Shown piece after piece: positions 1 to 6,800 of a stretch of DNA of 7,127 nt. This DNA is from Holophagaceae bacterium UBA706. GTDB taxonomy: Bacteria; Acidobacteriota; Holophagae; Holophagales; Holophagaceae. Position 1 is the stretch's first letter. Each line of letters begins with the position of its first letter. The stretch covers positions 7,969 through 15,095 of the forward strand of contig DBME01000427.1 of NCBI GenBank assembly GCA_002298155.1, written 5' to 3'. Both the position numbers and the translations under genes were made by a program. The notes beneath the pieces were generated by a model. That model saw only the letters and a program-made list of their open reading frames with translations. It had not been told where the DNA came from and ran no database searches.

Positions 1-346
1 CCGCAGGCGCAGGCACGGGGGGCAGGACCGCGGGGGCCGGCGAGAGTTCCTCCGGCTGCACGTCCACAACCAGGGGAATGCTCTGCCCGCCGGCGGCATT
101 GGTGACATGCAGCCAGTAGACCGTGCGGCCCGTCACCACGTGCGTGATCTCGCCCTTGGCTGGCAGGATCAGGCCCAGCGGTTCCAGGCGCACCTGGTCC
201 GCGCCGGTGGCCACCCAGCGCAGGGTGACGGTTCCCCCCTTGCGCACGACCTTGGCCGTGGTCTGGAAGGACTGGATATGGGCCGTCTCGGGAACGACCT
301 GGGCGGACAGGAGGCAGGGCAACAGGGGGAGGAGAAGGCGTCTCAT
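1..346 (-). CDS. Secreted protein with Ig-like domain (C-terminus beyond the left edge)
   Basis: The reading frame is open from an ATG at 346-344 down to base 1, giving 115 codons with no stop, so the gene continues beyond the left edge. The N-terminus (MRRLLLPLLPCLLSAQ) has two arginines, a leucine-rich core and a small-residue end. It looks like a signal peptide cut near LSA-Q, so export is likely. The Cys at residue 11 lacks a convincing lipobox because Pro precedes it. Residues about 22-95 look like a bacterial Ig-like beta-sandwich: a 'KGGTVTLRWVATGADQVRLE' strand pair, then 'THVVTGRTVYWLHVTNAAGG' and 'IPLVVDVQP'. This resembles the Ig-like segments common in Acidobacteriota secreted proteins. 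A Pro/Ala/Val-rich stretch follows and may be a linker to another domain. The role is unknown; such domains usually serve adhesion or as spacers. No strong Shine-Dalgarno is seen, and no alternative ATG/GTG/TTG start lies just upstream. It is divergent from the gene at 433. Confidence 0.72.
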   Translation of the reverse strand, partial: MRRLLLPLLPCLLSAQVVPETAHIQSFQTTAKVVRKGGTVTLRWVATGADQVRLEPLGLILPAKGEITHVVTGRTVYWLHVTNAAGGQSIPLVVDVQPEELSPAPAVLPPVPAPA

Positions 347-370
347 GGTCAGGGCTGCCTGGAAGTTGGT

Positions 371-388
371 CGGTCCCAATTGTGACCG
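371..388. promoter_or_regulatory. 18-bp near-perfect palindrome, candidate operator
   Basis: CGGTCCCAATTGTGACCG reads the same on both strands at 16 of 18 positions; only the pair 376/383 breaks the symmetry. It has arms CGGTC/GACCG around a central CAATTG. It lies in the 86-bp gap between the divergent genes starting at 346 and 433. It covers the place where the -35 element would sit for the -10-like box at 398-403. This is the usual form of a site for a dimeric regulator that could control either or both genes. No regulator gene is in the window, and the symmetry could be chance. Confidence 0.4.
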
Positions 389-397
389 CTCGGCCCG

Positions 398-403
398 TAA
401 AAT
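398..403 (+). promoter_or_regulatory. Possible -10 box for the gene at 433
   Basis: TAAAAT matches the sigma-70 -10 consensus at 5 of 6 positions and lies 29 bp before the ATG at 433. No good -35 hexamer stands 16-18 bp upstream. That position is occupied by the palindrome at 371-388, which would fit a regulated or activator-dependent promoter. An 8-bp palindrome GGTTAACC (409-416) lies just downstream, near the expected transcription start. Confidence 0.3.
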
Positions 404-432
404 CCACCGGTTAACCTGATATCCTTGGGGAA

Positions 433-1221
433 ATGTTCCAGCCGACCCGTCTTAGGGCCCTCCCGTTCGCGTTGACGCTCCTGACCGTGTCCGCCCTGCC
501 CGCCGCCGATACCCGGCGCCGTCCGCCGGCGCCCAGGGCCAAGGCCGCGTCCCTCACGCCCCCCGTCCCCGCCGAACCCGGTCTGGCGGTGCTGCTCCAG
601 CACCTCCAGCGCTTGTCCGTCCAGAAGGATTTCCGGGAATTCGCCAGCGTCACCCCCTCCGACCTCACGGGCCTCTTCGGCAACACCTGGTGGTTCCACA
701 ACCATTCGGGCGCGCTGGGCCTGGTCCTCACCGAGGAGGAGATCCGGGACCTGGGGGTGCAGGAGGTTGCCGATCTGGGCTACCTCGCCACCGGCGTCAG
801 CGCCCGGTCCCTCCAGGAAGAGGCCGGCGGGCCGGGTGCCCTACCGGTGTACGATCCCCTGGCCAAGCACGATCCCCAGATGATCGACAAGCTGCCCCCC
901 GAGACGGACCCCGTCCACGGCAAGGACTTCGCCGTCATCAGCGGCCCCCTGCACCGCGCCACTTACCAGGCCGGTCTCTACCGCCTGTTCAAGGCCATCC
1001 CCGCGCCGCTCTGGGACGAGCTGCAGATCCGCCAGGTCAGACCCAATCCCCAGAAGCCGGCGGAAACGCACTTCAACCTTGCTGTCAAGGAAAAGCCCAT
1101 CGTGGAGATGACCGTGCGGCGCGAAGCCGACGGGCGGCTGGCCCTCATCTACATCCACTATCTGGTCTGGCCCAAGGCCCTCGCGGACATGGCCGCCAGA
1201 CTCCCCGCCAAGGGACGCTGA
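433..1221 (+). CDS. Secreted protein of unknown function, 262 aa
   Basis: I do not recognise this family. The ATG at 433 is preceded by a G-rich stretch (TTGGGG, 425-430) that is a poor, close ribosome site, but the N-terminus supports this start. It reads as a signal peptide (residues 1-25: basic TRLR, hydrophobic core PFALTLLTVSA, small end ALPAA-D), so the protein should be exported. Residues 26-48 are rich in Arg, Pro and Ala and look disordered. The mature part contains an aromatic/histidine cluster WWFHNH (86-91), a helical acidic stretch around 101-113, and a Pro- and Asp-rich middle (137-163). The C-terminal half (about 165-245) has alternating strands, including 'ETHFNLAVKEKPIVEMTVRR' and 'GRLALIYIHYLVWP', which suggests a compact beta-rich or alpha/beta domain. 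There are no transmembrane helices after the signal and no catalytic motif that I can name. The downstream gene starts 73 bp after the stop, so co-transcription is possible but not shown. Confidence 0.75.
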   Translation: MFQPTRLRALPFALTLLTVSALPAADTRRRPPAPRAKAASLTPPVPAEPGLAVLLQHLQRLSVQKDFREFASVTPSDLTGLFGNTWWFHNHSGALGLVLTEEEIRDLGVQEVADLGYLATGVSARSLQEEAGGPGALPVYDPLAKHDPQMIDKLPPETDPVHGKDFAVISGPLHRATYQAGLYRLFKAIPAPLWDELQIRQVRPNPQKPAETHFNLAVKEKPIVEMTVRREADGRLALIYIHYLVWPKALADMAARLPAKGR

Positions 1222-1294
1222 CCTCCGGACAGGTGCCCACCGCCTGCCTTACCGGCTCCAACGCCACGCCCAAACCTTGTTTCAGGACCCGCCC

Positions 1295-1795
1295 ATGACC
1301 GAAGCGGCCACGATGCCCGGGAATACCGCAACCTCCACCCAATTCACCTTCTCGATCACTCCCATGCAGCGCGGCACCGCCTGGCTGTCGGGGATCTGCT
1401 TCGTGGCGGGCGCGGCGAACGCCCTGCTGGCCTGGATGCTCAGGAAGCACCCTGAAGCGGGGATCCTCTTCCTCCTCCAGGTCGGCCTGATGCTGGTCCT
1501 CTGGCGGCGGGTCCTGCGCCCCCTGCCCAGCTCCGTCACCCTGGACGGCACGGAGCTCGTCTTCCGGGATGTGCCCTCCTTCTGGCTCCAGATCAACTTC
1601 ATCCGGATACCCGTGGTGGTGCGCCGGTTGATGCGCATCCCCGTGGCCGGCATGGTCCCCGAGTGGATCGACGCCAACCTCACCTGGAACGACCTGGAAC
1701 GGGGCCGCACCGTCCTGCTGGCCACGGGGCAGCAGGCCGAGGCGCTCATGGCGTGGCTGGGCACGCACGGGGTCGCGCCGGCGACGGGCCGTTAG
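1295..1795 (+). CDS. Small membrane protein, two helices plus PH-like cytoplasmic tail
   Basis: The preferred start is the ATG at 1295 (166 aa), with AGGA at 1284-1287 seven bases before it. A TTG 18 bases upstream is in frame but has no better ribosome site, and an ATG at 1313 is a third option. A polar N-terminus (1-25) leads into hydrophobic segments at about 27-48 (RGTAWLSGICFVAGAANALL) and 56-72 (GILFLLQVGLMLVLW), forming a helical hairpin that ends in Arg-Arg. Residues 76-160 are soluble and strand-rich: 'SSVTLDGTELVFRDVPSFW', then 'VVVRRLMRIPVAGM' and 'GRTVLLATGQQ', finishing with a helix 'AEALMAWLGTHG'. Two helices, then a strand-rich domain with a closing helix, is the plan of bacterial PH-like membrane proteins of the YcxB/YdbT sort. 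I base this on architecture, not on a recognised signature. The function is unknown. Confidence 0.7.
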   Translation: MTEAATMPGNTATSTQFTFSITPMQRGTAWLSGICFVAGAANALLAWMLRKHPEAGILFLLQVGLMLVLWRRVLRPLPSSVTLDGTELVFRDVPSFWLQINFIRIPVVVRRLMRIPVAGMVPEWIDANLTWNDLERGRTVLLATGQQAEALMAWLGTHGVAPATGR

Positions 1796-1829
1796 GTCAT
1801 ACTGGATTCATCCAAACGGAGTCCTCCCG

Positions 1830-2039
1830 ATGATCGAAGAGACGTTCCTCCGCCTGCAGCACAGCGAAAGCGTGGTGTGCGAGATGGCCTCCCGCCTGCT
1901 CGCTGCCCACATCGCCTCCGGCCAGCTCACGCCCGACAACGAGGAGGAACTGATCGAGCGGTCGATCCGGCTCTCCATCCGCATCGCCCAGAAGGCCGAC
2001 CGCGCCATCGAAAGTGACGACGAGAACCGCGCCGACTAG
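1830..2039 (+). CDS. Small acidic helical protein, 69 aa, unknown function
   Basis: The ATG at 1830 has GGAG (1818-1821) eight bases upstream, a good ribosome site that decides the start. The product is predicted almost entirely helical. One amphipathic helix spans about residues 2-30 (EETFLRLQHSESVVCEMASR and on). A short turn with GQLTPDN follows, then a second helix from about 38 to 61 (EEELIERSIRLSIRIAQKAD) and an acidic tail. It has no signal peptide or membrane segment, and the single Cys (17) forms no metal-binding pair. It could be a small helical-hairpin protein that oligomerises or binds a partner; that is only a guess from its shape. It starts 34 bp after the membrane protein gene and ends 12 bp before the DUF6506-type gene, so it is probably co-transcribed with the latter. 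Confidence 0.72.
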   Translation: MIEETFLRLQHSESVVCEMASRLLAAHIASGQLTPDNEEELIERSIRLSIRIAQKADRAIESDDENRAD

Positions 2040-2051
2040 GGGAGCACGGTC

Positions 2052-2372
2052 ATGGCCCTCACCCGCTTCGCGATGATCATCAAGGGCCCGGGCTACGACC
2101 CGTCTGCCCACCGCGCCCACCTGGATTCGCCGGTCTTCGCCACGACGGTGGTGTGCGTGTCGTCCTTCGAGCAGGCCGTCCCCGTGGCGCGGGAACTGGC
2201 CCTGGAGGGCATCCAACTCCTCGAGTTGTGCGGGGGCTTCCTGCCGGACCAGGCTGCGGCCATCCAGGAGGTGGTGGGCAGCGGGGTTCCCGTGGGAGTC
2301 GTACGCTACACCGCCGAGGAACGCGAAGCCCTCGCCGCACGTTTCGGCAAGCCGGCGCCCCCGCGGAGTTGA
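2052..2372 (+). CDS. DUF6506-type small cytosolic protein, 106 aa
   Basis: The ATG at 2052 follows GGGGAG (2040-2045), six bases before the start. The protein alternates strands and helices: strand TRFAMIIKGPGYD (4-16), strand FATTVVCVSS (29-38), helix FEQAVPVARELALEG (39-53), strand IQLLELCGGF (54-63), helix PDQAAAIQEVVG (65-76), strand VPVGVVRY (79-86) and a last helix to about 98. The order, the length near 100 residues and the 'GI-x-LLELCGGF' signature match what I recall of DUF6506 proteins, whose biochemical role is not known. There is no signal peptide, so it should be cytosolic. The conserved Cys 60 between Leu and Gly-Gly is the most likely functional residue. It lies 12 bp behind the 69-aa gene. 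Its stop is only 6 bp from the end of the oppositely oriented symporter gene. Confidence 0.78.
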   Translation: MALTRFAMIIKGPGYDPSAHRAHLDSPVFATTVVCVSSFEQAVPVARELALEGIQLLELCGGFLPDQAAAIQEVVGSGVPVGVVRYTAEEREALAARFGKPAPPRS

Positions 2373-2408
2373 GCCGCGTCAGACCGGCTGGACTGCAGCA
2401 GGTCCTTT
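2372..2408. terminator. Possible hairpins at the convergent gene ends
   Basis: The stop codons of the DUF6506-type gene and the symporter are separated by only 6 bp. AGCCG (2372-2376) can pair with CGGCT (2385-2389) across an 8-base loop spanning the gap. A second weak hairpin, GGACTG (2390-2395) with CAGGTCC (2399-2405; one bulged G), is followed by TTT on the plus strand. Neither has a proper U-tract, so both are weak intrinsic terminator candidates. Any terminator here would have to overlap one of the coding sequences. Confidence 0.22.
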
Positions 2409-3698
2409 CGGCCCCAGCTCCGCCTCAGGCAGTTCCGACCCGAAGACCCCCTCCCACCGCGCCAACACGGCGCTGGCCAGGCCGTTTCCGGTGACATTCA
2501 CCGTGGTGCGGGCCATGTCCATGATCTCGTCCACCGCCAGGATCATGGCCACCCCGGCCTCGCCGGGAAGCCCGAAGCTGGCGCAGGTGGCGGCGATGAT
2601 CACCAGGGTGGCCCGGGGCACGCCGGCCACGCCCTTGCTGGTGAGCATGAACATCAGCATCATCGAGATCTGCTGCCACAGGCTCATGTGGATCCCGGCC
2701 GCCTGGGCGATGGCCAAGCTGGCCAGCACCAGGTACAGCGTCGAGCCGTCCAGGTTGAAGCTGTAGCCCGTGGGGATCACGAAACTGGCCACCCGGCGCG
2801 GCACGCCGAAGGCCACCATCTCCTCCAGCAGTATGGGCAGGGCCGCCTCGCTGGAGGCCGTGGAATAGGCGGTGAGGGCCGGGTCCTTGATGGCCCGGAA
2901 AAAGCCCACCACCGGAATTCGGAACAGCAGCATCACCGGAATGAAGACCAACACCACCAGCAGGATGAGCGCCAGGTAGAGGCTCCCCACCAGCTTGGCG
3001 TACTGCCCCAGCAGATGAGCCACCGCGTGCCAGCCCTGGATGTAGACGCCATTGATCGTCTGGCCGGAGGCCATGTGGCTGACGTTGTAGGCCATGGCCC
3101 CGAAGACGCCCACCGGCGTCAGGCTCATGATCATGTCGGTGTACCGGAACATGACCTGCGCCAGCCCCTCGAAGAAGGCCAGCACGGGGCGGCCCTTCTC
3201 CGGGGTCTTGGTGATGGCGATGCCGATGAGCGCCGCGAAGATGACCACCGGCAGCACGTCCGCCTCCGCGGCGTGCTTGAAGAAGTTCGACGGGAAGGCG
3301 TGCAGGGCCGTTTCCCAGCCGGACTTCTGGGCCACCAGGGCGATGTGTTCCGTGGACTTCAGGGGCAGGCCGGCGCCGGGCTTGATCCAGTTGGCGACGG
3401 CCAGGCCGATGACCAGGGCCGCCGTGGTGACCACCTCGAAGTACAGGAGCGCCTTGCCCCCCATGCGCCCCACCGCCTTGATGTCCCCGGTCTGGGCAAT
3501 GCCCGTGATGACCGTGGCCACCAGGATGGGCACGATGATGCTCTTGATGAGGCTGATGAAGGCCTTGGAGAGGAACCGGAAGGATTCATAAGCGAACGGG
3601 AACCGGTCCGAGGGCAGGAAGCCCCCCAGGACGACGCCCAGGATCAGGCCGGAGAAGATCCAAAGGGTGCTGGAACGGTACCAGGGCTTGCAATTCAC
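2379..3698 (-). CDS. Dicarboxylate/amino acid:cation symporter, glutamate/aspartate (GltP/GltT) type
   Basis: This 439-aa inner-membrane protein belongs to the DAACS family, which imports glutamate, aspartate or C4-dicarboxylates with H+ or Na+. It begins at a GTG (3698) with GGAG five bases upstream (complement of 3704-3707). Hydrophobic helices run along the whole length. Hairpin HP1 carries YSTASSEAALP (278-288). TM7 has the cation-site signature PTGYSFNLDGSTLY (309-322; Asn315, Asp317). HP2 has SKGVAGVP (354-361). TM8 reads DEIMDMARTTVNVTGN (390-405), supplying Asp390, Asp394, Arg397, Thr398 and Asn401, the residues that hold aspartate in the archaeal homologue GltPh. Asp394 is expected for binding a substrate amino group and is lacking at the corresponding place in DctA, so an acidic amino acid is the likelier substrate. 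Family length is normal and no motif is broken. It is divergent from the tricorn gene, and its promoter should lie in 3699-3780. Whether H+ or Na+ is coupled cannot be told here. Confidence 0.95.
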   Translation of the reverse strand: MNCKPWYRSSTLWIFSGLILGVVLGGFLPSDRFPFAYESFRFLSKAFISLIKSIIVPILVATVITGIAQTGDIKAVGRMGGKALLYFEVVTTAALVIGLAVANWIKPGAGLPLKSTEHIALVAQKSGWETALHAFPSNFFKHAAEADVLPVVIFAALIGIAITKTPEKGRPVLAFFEGLAQVMFRYTDMIMSLTPVGVFGAMAYNVSHMASGQTINGVYIQGWHAVAHLLGQYAKLVGSLYLALILLVVLVFIPVMLLFRIPVVGFFRAIKDPALTAYSTASSEAALPILLEEMVAFGVPRRVASFVIPTGYSFNLDGSTLYLVLASLAIAQAAGIHMSLWQQISMMLMFMLTSKGVAGVPRATLVIIAATCASFGLPGEAGVAMILAVDEIMDMARTTVNVTGNGLASAVLARWEGVFGSELPEAELGPKGPAAVQPV

Positions 3699-3724
3699 GG
3701 GTTCTCCGGGAGCGAACGGGCGGG

Positions 3725-3770
3725 CTTTGCCAAATTTTACATCGCAATACGATGAACATGATTAACATAG
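3725..3770. promoter_or_regulatory. AT-rich divergent promoter region (symporter / tricorn protease)
   Basis: This is the one distinctly AT-rich patch in the window, lying in the 145-bp gap between two divergent starts. On the plus strand TTTACA (3736-3741) matches the -35 consensus at 5 of 6. No good -10 lies at ideal spacing; weak choices are TGATTA (3759-3764, 17-bp spacer) and TAACAT (3763-3768, 21-bp spacer). On the minus strand TAAAAT-type bases (complement of 3734-3739) could serve as a -10 for the symporter. An inverted repeat, CATCG-CAATA-CGATG (3740-3754), sits between these elements. Two AACAT copies (3755-3759 and 3764-3768) lie 9 bp apart. Position and composition argue for shared promoters, but the exact boxes are uncertain. 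Confidence 0.4.
3740..3754. promoter_or_regulatory. Inverted repeat CATCG-N5-CGATG, candidate operator
   Basis: The arms are perfect 5-bp inverted repeats around CAATA. The repeat lies within the presumed divergent promoters of the symporter and the protease, directly after the -35-like TTTACA. It could be a binding site co-regulating both genes. The arms are short, and no regulator gene is nearby. Confidence 0.25.
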
Positions 3771-3817
3771 GGGGCGATCACCCCACACCTTGCGTCCATT
3801 CTGGTTGTCCAGGGGCG

Positions 3818-3838
3818 TTTTTTCCAAAGGAAAAGGAG
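3818..3838 (+). promoter_or_regulatory. Ribosome site of the tricorn gene with adjacent small hairpin
   Basis: AAGGAG (3833-3838) stands five bases before the ATG at 3844 and is the strongest ribosome site in the window; it fixes the start. Just upstream, TTTTCC (3820-3825) can pair perfectly with GGAAAA (3829-3834) around an AAA loop. G-U pairs could extend this into the Shine-Dalgarno. The stem is mostly A-U and so weak. It may slightly mask the site or mean nothing. Confidence 0.45.
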
Positions 3839-3843
3839 ACATC

Positions 3844-6800
3844 ATGCGGCACTTGGGAGCGTTGATCGGTACCAGCCTTTGTCTGGCCCTCACGGGAGCG
3901 GCACCCGCTCCCCCGCCTCTCCTGCTCCAGGAGCCGTCCCTTTCCGCCACCCGCATCGCCTTCGCCTACGCGGGGCAGATCTGGACCGTGCCCCGGGAAG
4001 GCGGCGCGGCCCGCAACCTCGTGGAGGGCCAGGGGCGCTGCCGGCGGCCGGTCTTCTCCCCCGACGGAATGTCCATCGCCTTCACGGCCACCTATGACGG
4101 CAACACGGACGTGTACGTGGTTTCCGCGGAGGGGGGCGAGCCCCACCGGCTCACCTGGCATCCCGGCGCCGACGTGGCGGTGGGCTGGACCCCCGACGGC
4201 AAGAACATCCTCTTCAACAGCCAGCGTGTGACCGTGCGGGACACCCCGCAGCTCTTCACGGTGCCGGCGGCGGGCGGGCCTCCGACCCAGGTGCCCCTGC
4301 CCTCCGGCGTGGAAGGCGCCTACTCCCCCGACGGCACCCACCTGGCTTACACCCCCTTCGACCAGTGGCAGCCCGCCTGGAAGAAGTACCGGGGCGGCCA
4401 GACGTCCCGCATCTGGGTCGCGGACCTCAAGGATTCCTCCATCCAGAAGATCCCCCGCGCCAACTCCAACGACCGCAACCCCCTGTGGGTGGGCGACAAG
4501 GTCTACTTCCTCTCCGACCGCAACGGGCCCACCACGCTGTTCGTCTTCGATCCGGCCAAGGGCGGCGTGGCCGAGGTGGTGTCCAACCCCAAGGGCTTCG
4601 ACATCGCCACCGCCAGCGCGGGCCCCGGCGGCATCGTCTACCACCAGTTCGGCTCCCTGAAGCTCTTCGATTTCGCCACGGGCACCTCCCGCAAGGTGCC
4701 GGTCACCCTCACCGCCGACCTGCCGCAAGTGCGTCCCCACTTCGAGCACCTCGATCCACGCCAGGTCCTCCACGCGGCCTTGTCGCCTTCGGGAAAGCGG
4801 GCGCTCTTCGAGGCCCGGGGCGAGATCCTCTCGGTGCCCGCGGAGAAGGGCGACGTGCGCAACCTCTCCCAGACCCCGGGCGCCGCGGACCGCGACCCGG
4901 CCTGGTCTCCCGACGGCAAGTGGGTGGCCTGGTTCTCGGACGAAGGCGGTGAATACGCCCTGCACCTGCGCGCCCCCGACGGCATGGGGCCCGTGCGCCG
5001 CATCGCCCTGGGCGAGCCCCCGTCCTTCTTCTACGCCCCCCAGTGGTCCCCGGACAGCCGGCGCATCGCCTTCACGGACAAGCGCCTGAACCTGTGGGTG
5101 GTGGACCTGGACAAGCCCACCCCGGTGAAGGTGGACCAGGATCGCTACGACTCCCCCTTCTACCGCCTGGAGCCCTCCTGGTCCCCGGACAGCAAGTGGA
5201 TCGCCTACGCCAAGCAGCTGCCCAACCACCTGCACGGGCTCTTCGCCTACAACGTGGCCGAGGCCAAGACCCACGCCCTCACCGACGGCATGAGCGACGC
5301 CTACGCGCCCACCTTCGACCGTAACGGCAAGCACCTCTACTTCATCGCCACCACCGGCGTGGGCCTGGGCGCGGGCTGGCTGGACATGTCCAGCATGGGC
5401 CGGGCCGTGGACCGCAACGTGTACGCCCTGGTCCTCCGCAAGTACCTGCCCTCCCCCCTGGCCCCGGAAAGCGACGAGGAGGCCGTCAAGGCCGACCCCA
5501 AGCCCGAGGCCAAGCCCGCCGCCGACGAGAAGAAGATCCCCGACGTGAAGATCGACTTCGAGGGCCTCGACCAGCGCATCATCGCCCTGCCCATCCAGCG
5601 GGCCAACTTCTCGGGCCTGGCCGCCGGGGCCGAGGGCGTGATCTTCGCCACGGCCGACCCCAGCGCCCTCACCGACAGCGACTACGTCGAGGAGCGCGAG
5701 TTCCCCCAGGAGGTCACCCGCTTCGACCTCAAGGCCCGCAAGGCCGAAAAGTTCCTGGAGGGTGCCGACGCCGGCTCCTTCACGGTCTCCGCCGACGGCT
5801 CCAAGGTCCTCTACGCCCAGCAGGGCAAGTGGATGATCACCGGCAGCGACAAGGCCCCCAAGCCCGGCGACGGCGCCCTGAAGATGGATTTCCAGGTGTG
5901 GGTCGACCCCCGCGCCGAGTGGCGGCAGATGTACCACGAGACCTGGCGCATCGAGCGCGACTTCCTCTACGACCCCCGGGCCCATGGCCTGGACCTCAAG
6001 CGGGCCGAGAAGCTCTACGAGCCCTTCCTGGGCGGAATCGCCGGCCGGCAGGACCTCAACGTGCTCTTCGAGGAGATGACGGGCCACCTCACCGTGGGCC
6101 ACACCTTCGTGCGCGGCGGCGCCCTGCCCCGCCAGACCCCCGTGAACGTCGGCCTCCTGGGCGCCGATTTCAAGGTGGTGGACGGACGCTTCCAGTTCGA
6201 GCGGATCCTGGGCGGCGAGAACTGGAACCCCAAGCTCACCGCGCCCCTGACCCAGCCGGGCGTGAACGTGGCCCCGGGCGAATTCCTCCTGGCCGTGGAC
6301 GGCCATGACCTCAAGGCCGACGCGGACATCTACCGGGCCTTCCAGGGCCTCGCCGGCCGCCAGACGGTGCTCACCGTGGGCCCCAAGGCCGACGGCAGCG
6401 GCTCGCGCCAGGTGACCGTGGTCCCCGTGGGCAACGAGGGCAACCTCCGGCTGCGCTCCTGGATGGAGGCCAACCGCCGCAAGGTGGACGAGCTCTCCGG
6501 CGGCAAGGTGGCCTACGTCTACATCCCCGACACCGCGAACGAAGGCTTCGTGAACTTCAACCGCTACTACTTCTCGCAGGTGGAGAAGGCCGCCGTGGTG
6601 CTCGACGAGCGCTTCAACCACGGTGGTGAGATCGCCGACTACATCGTGGACCAGCTCAAGCGCACCCCCCAGATGATCAACGCCGGGCGCGAAGGCGAGG
6701 CCATGGTGGAACCGGCCCAGGCGATCTTCGGGCCCAAGGTCATGCTCATCAACGAGCAGTCCGGGTCCGGCGGTGACGCCCTGCCCTGGCTCTTCCACAA

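Noticed and set aside
107..419. Two short plus-strand frames opposite the partial minus-strand gene
   Set aside because: They lack ribosome sites and sensible composition, and the minus strand encodes a signal peptide and an Ig-like domain there.
1222..1294. Possible terminator between the secreted-protein gene and the membrane-protein gene
   Set aside because: Only a short interrupted CAGG/CCTG pairing is present, without a T-run; it does not support a terminator.
690..1298. A 202-codon plus-strand frame overlapping the 262-aa secreted protein gene
   Set aside because: It is very Arg/Gly/Pro-rich, starts inside the other gene and bridges into the next. The overlapped frame has a signal peptide and balanced composition.
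1145..1768. A 207-codon minus-strand frame opposite the membrane-protein gene
   Set aside because: The product is a Gly/Gln/His/Pro/Arg-rich shadow with no recognisable domain, and it lies antisense to a frame that encodes clear hydrophobic helices and has a ribosome site.
2688..3755. A 355-codon open frame on the plus strand opposite the symporter
   Set aside because: It is a composition shadow: the product is His/Gln/Gly/Asp/Arg-rich and hydrophilic with no motif, whereas the opposite strand has all the symporter signatures.
3771..3784. GGGG-CGATCA-CCCC inverted repeat upstream of the tricorn gene
   Set aside because: It has only four G-C pairs with an interior mismatch, no U-tract and a position inside the 5' leader; too weak to call a terminator or operator.
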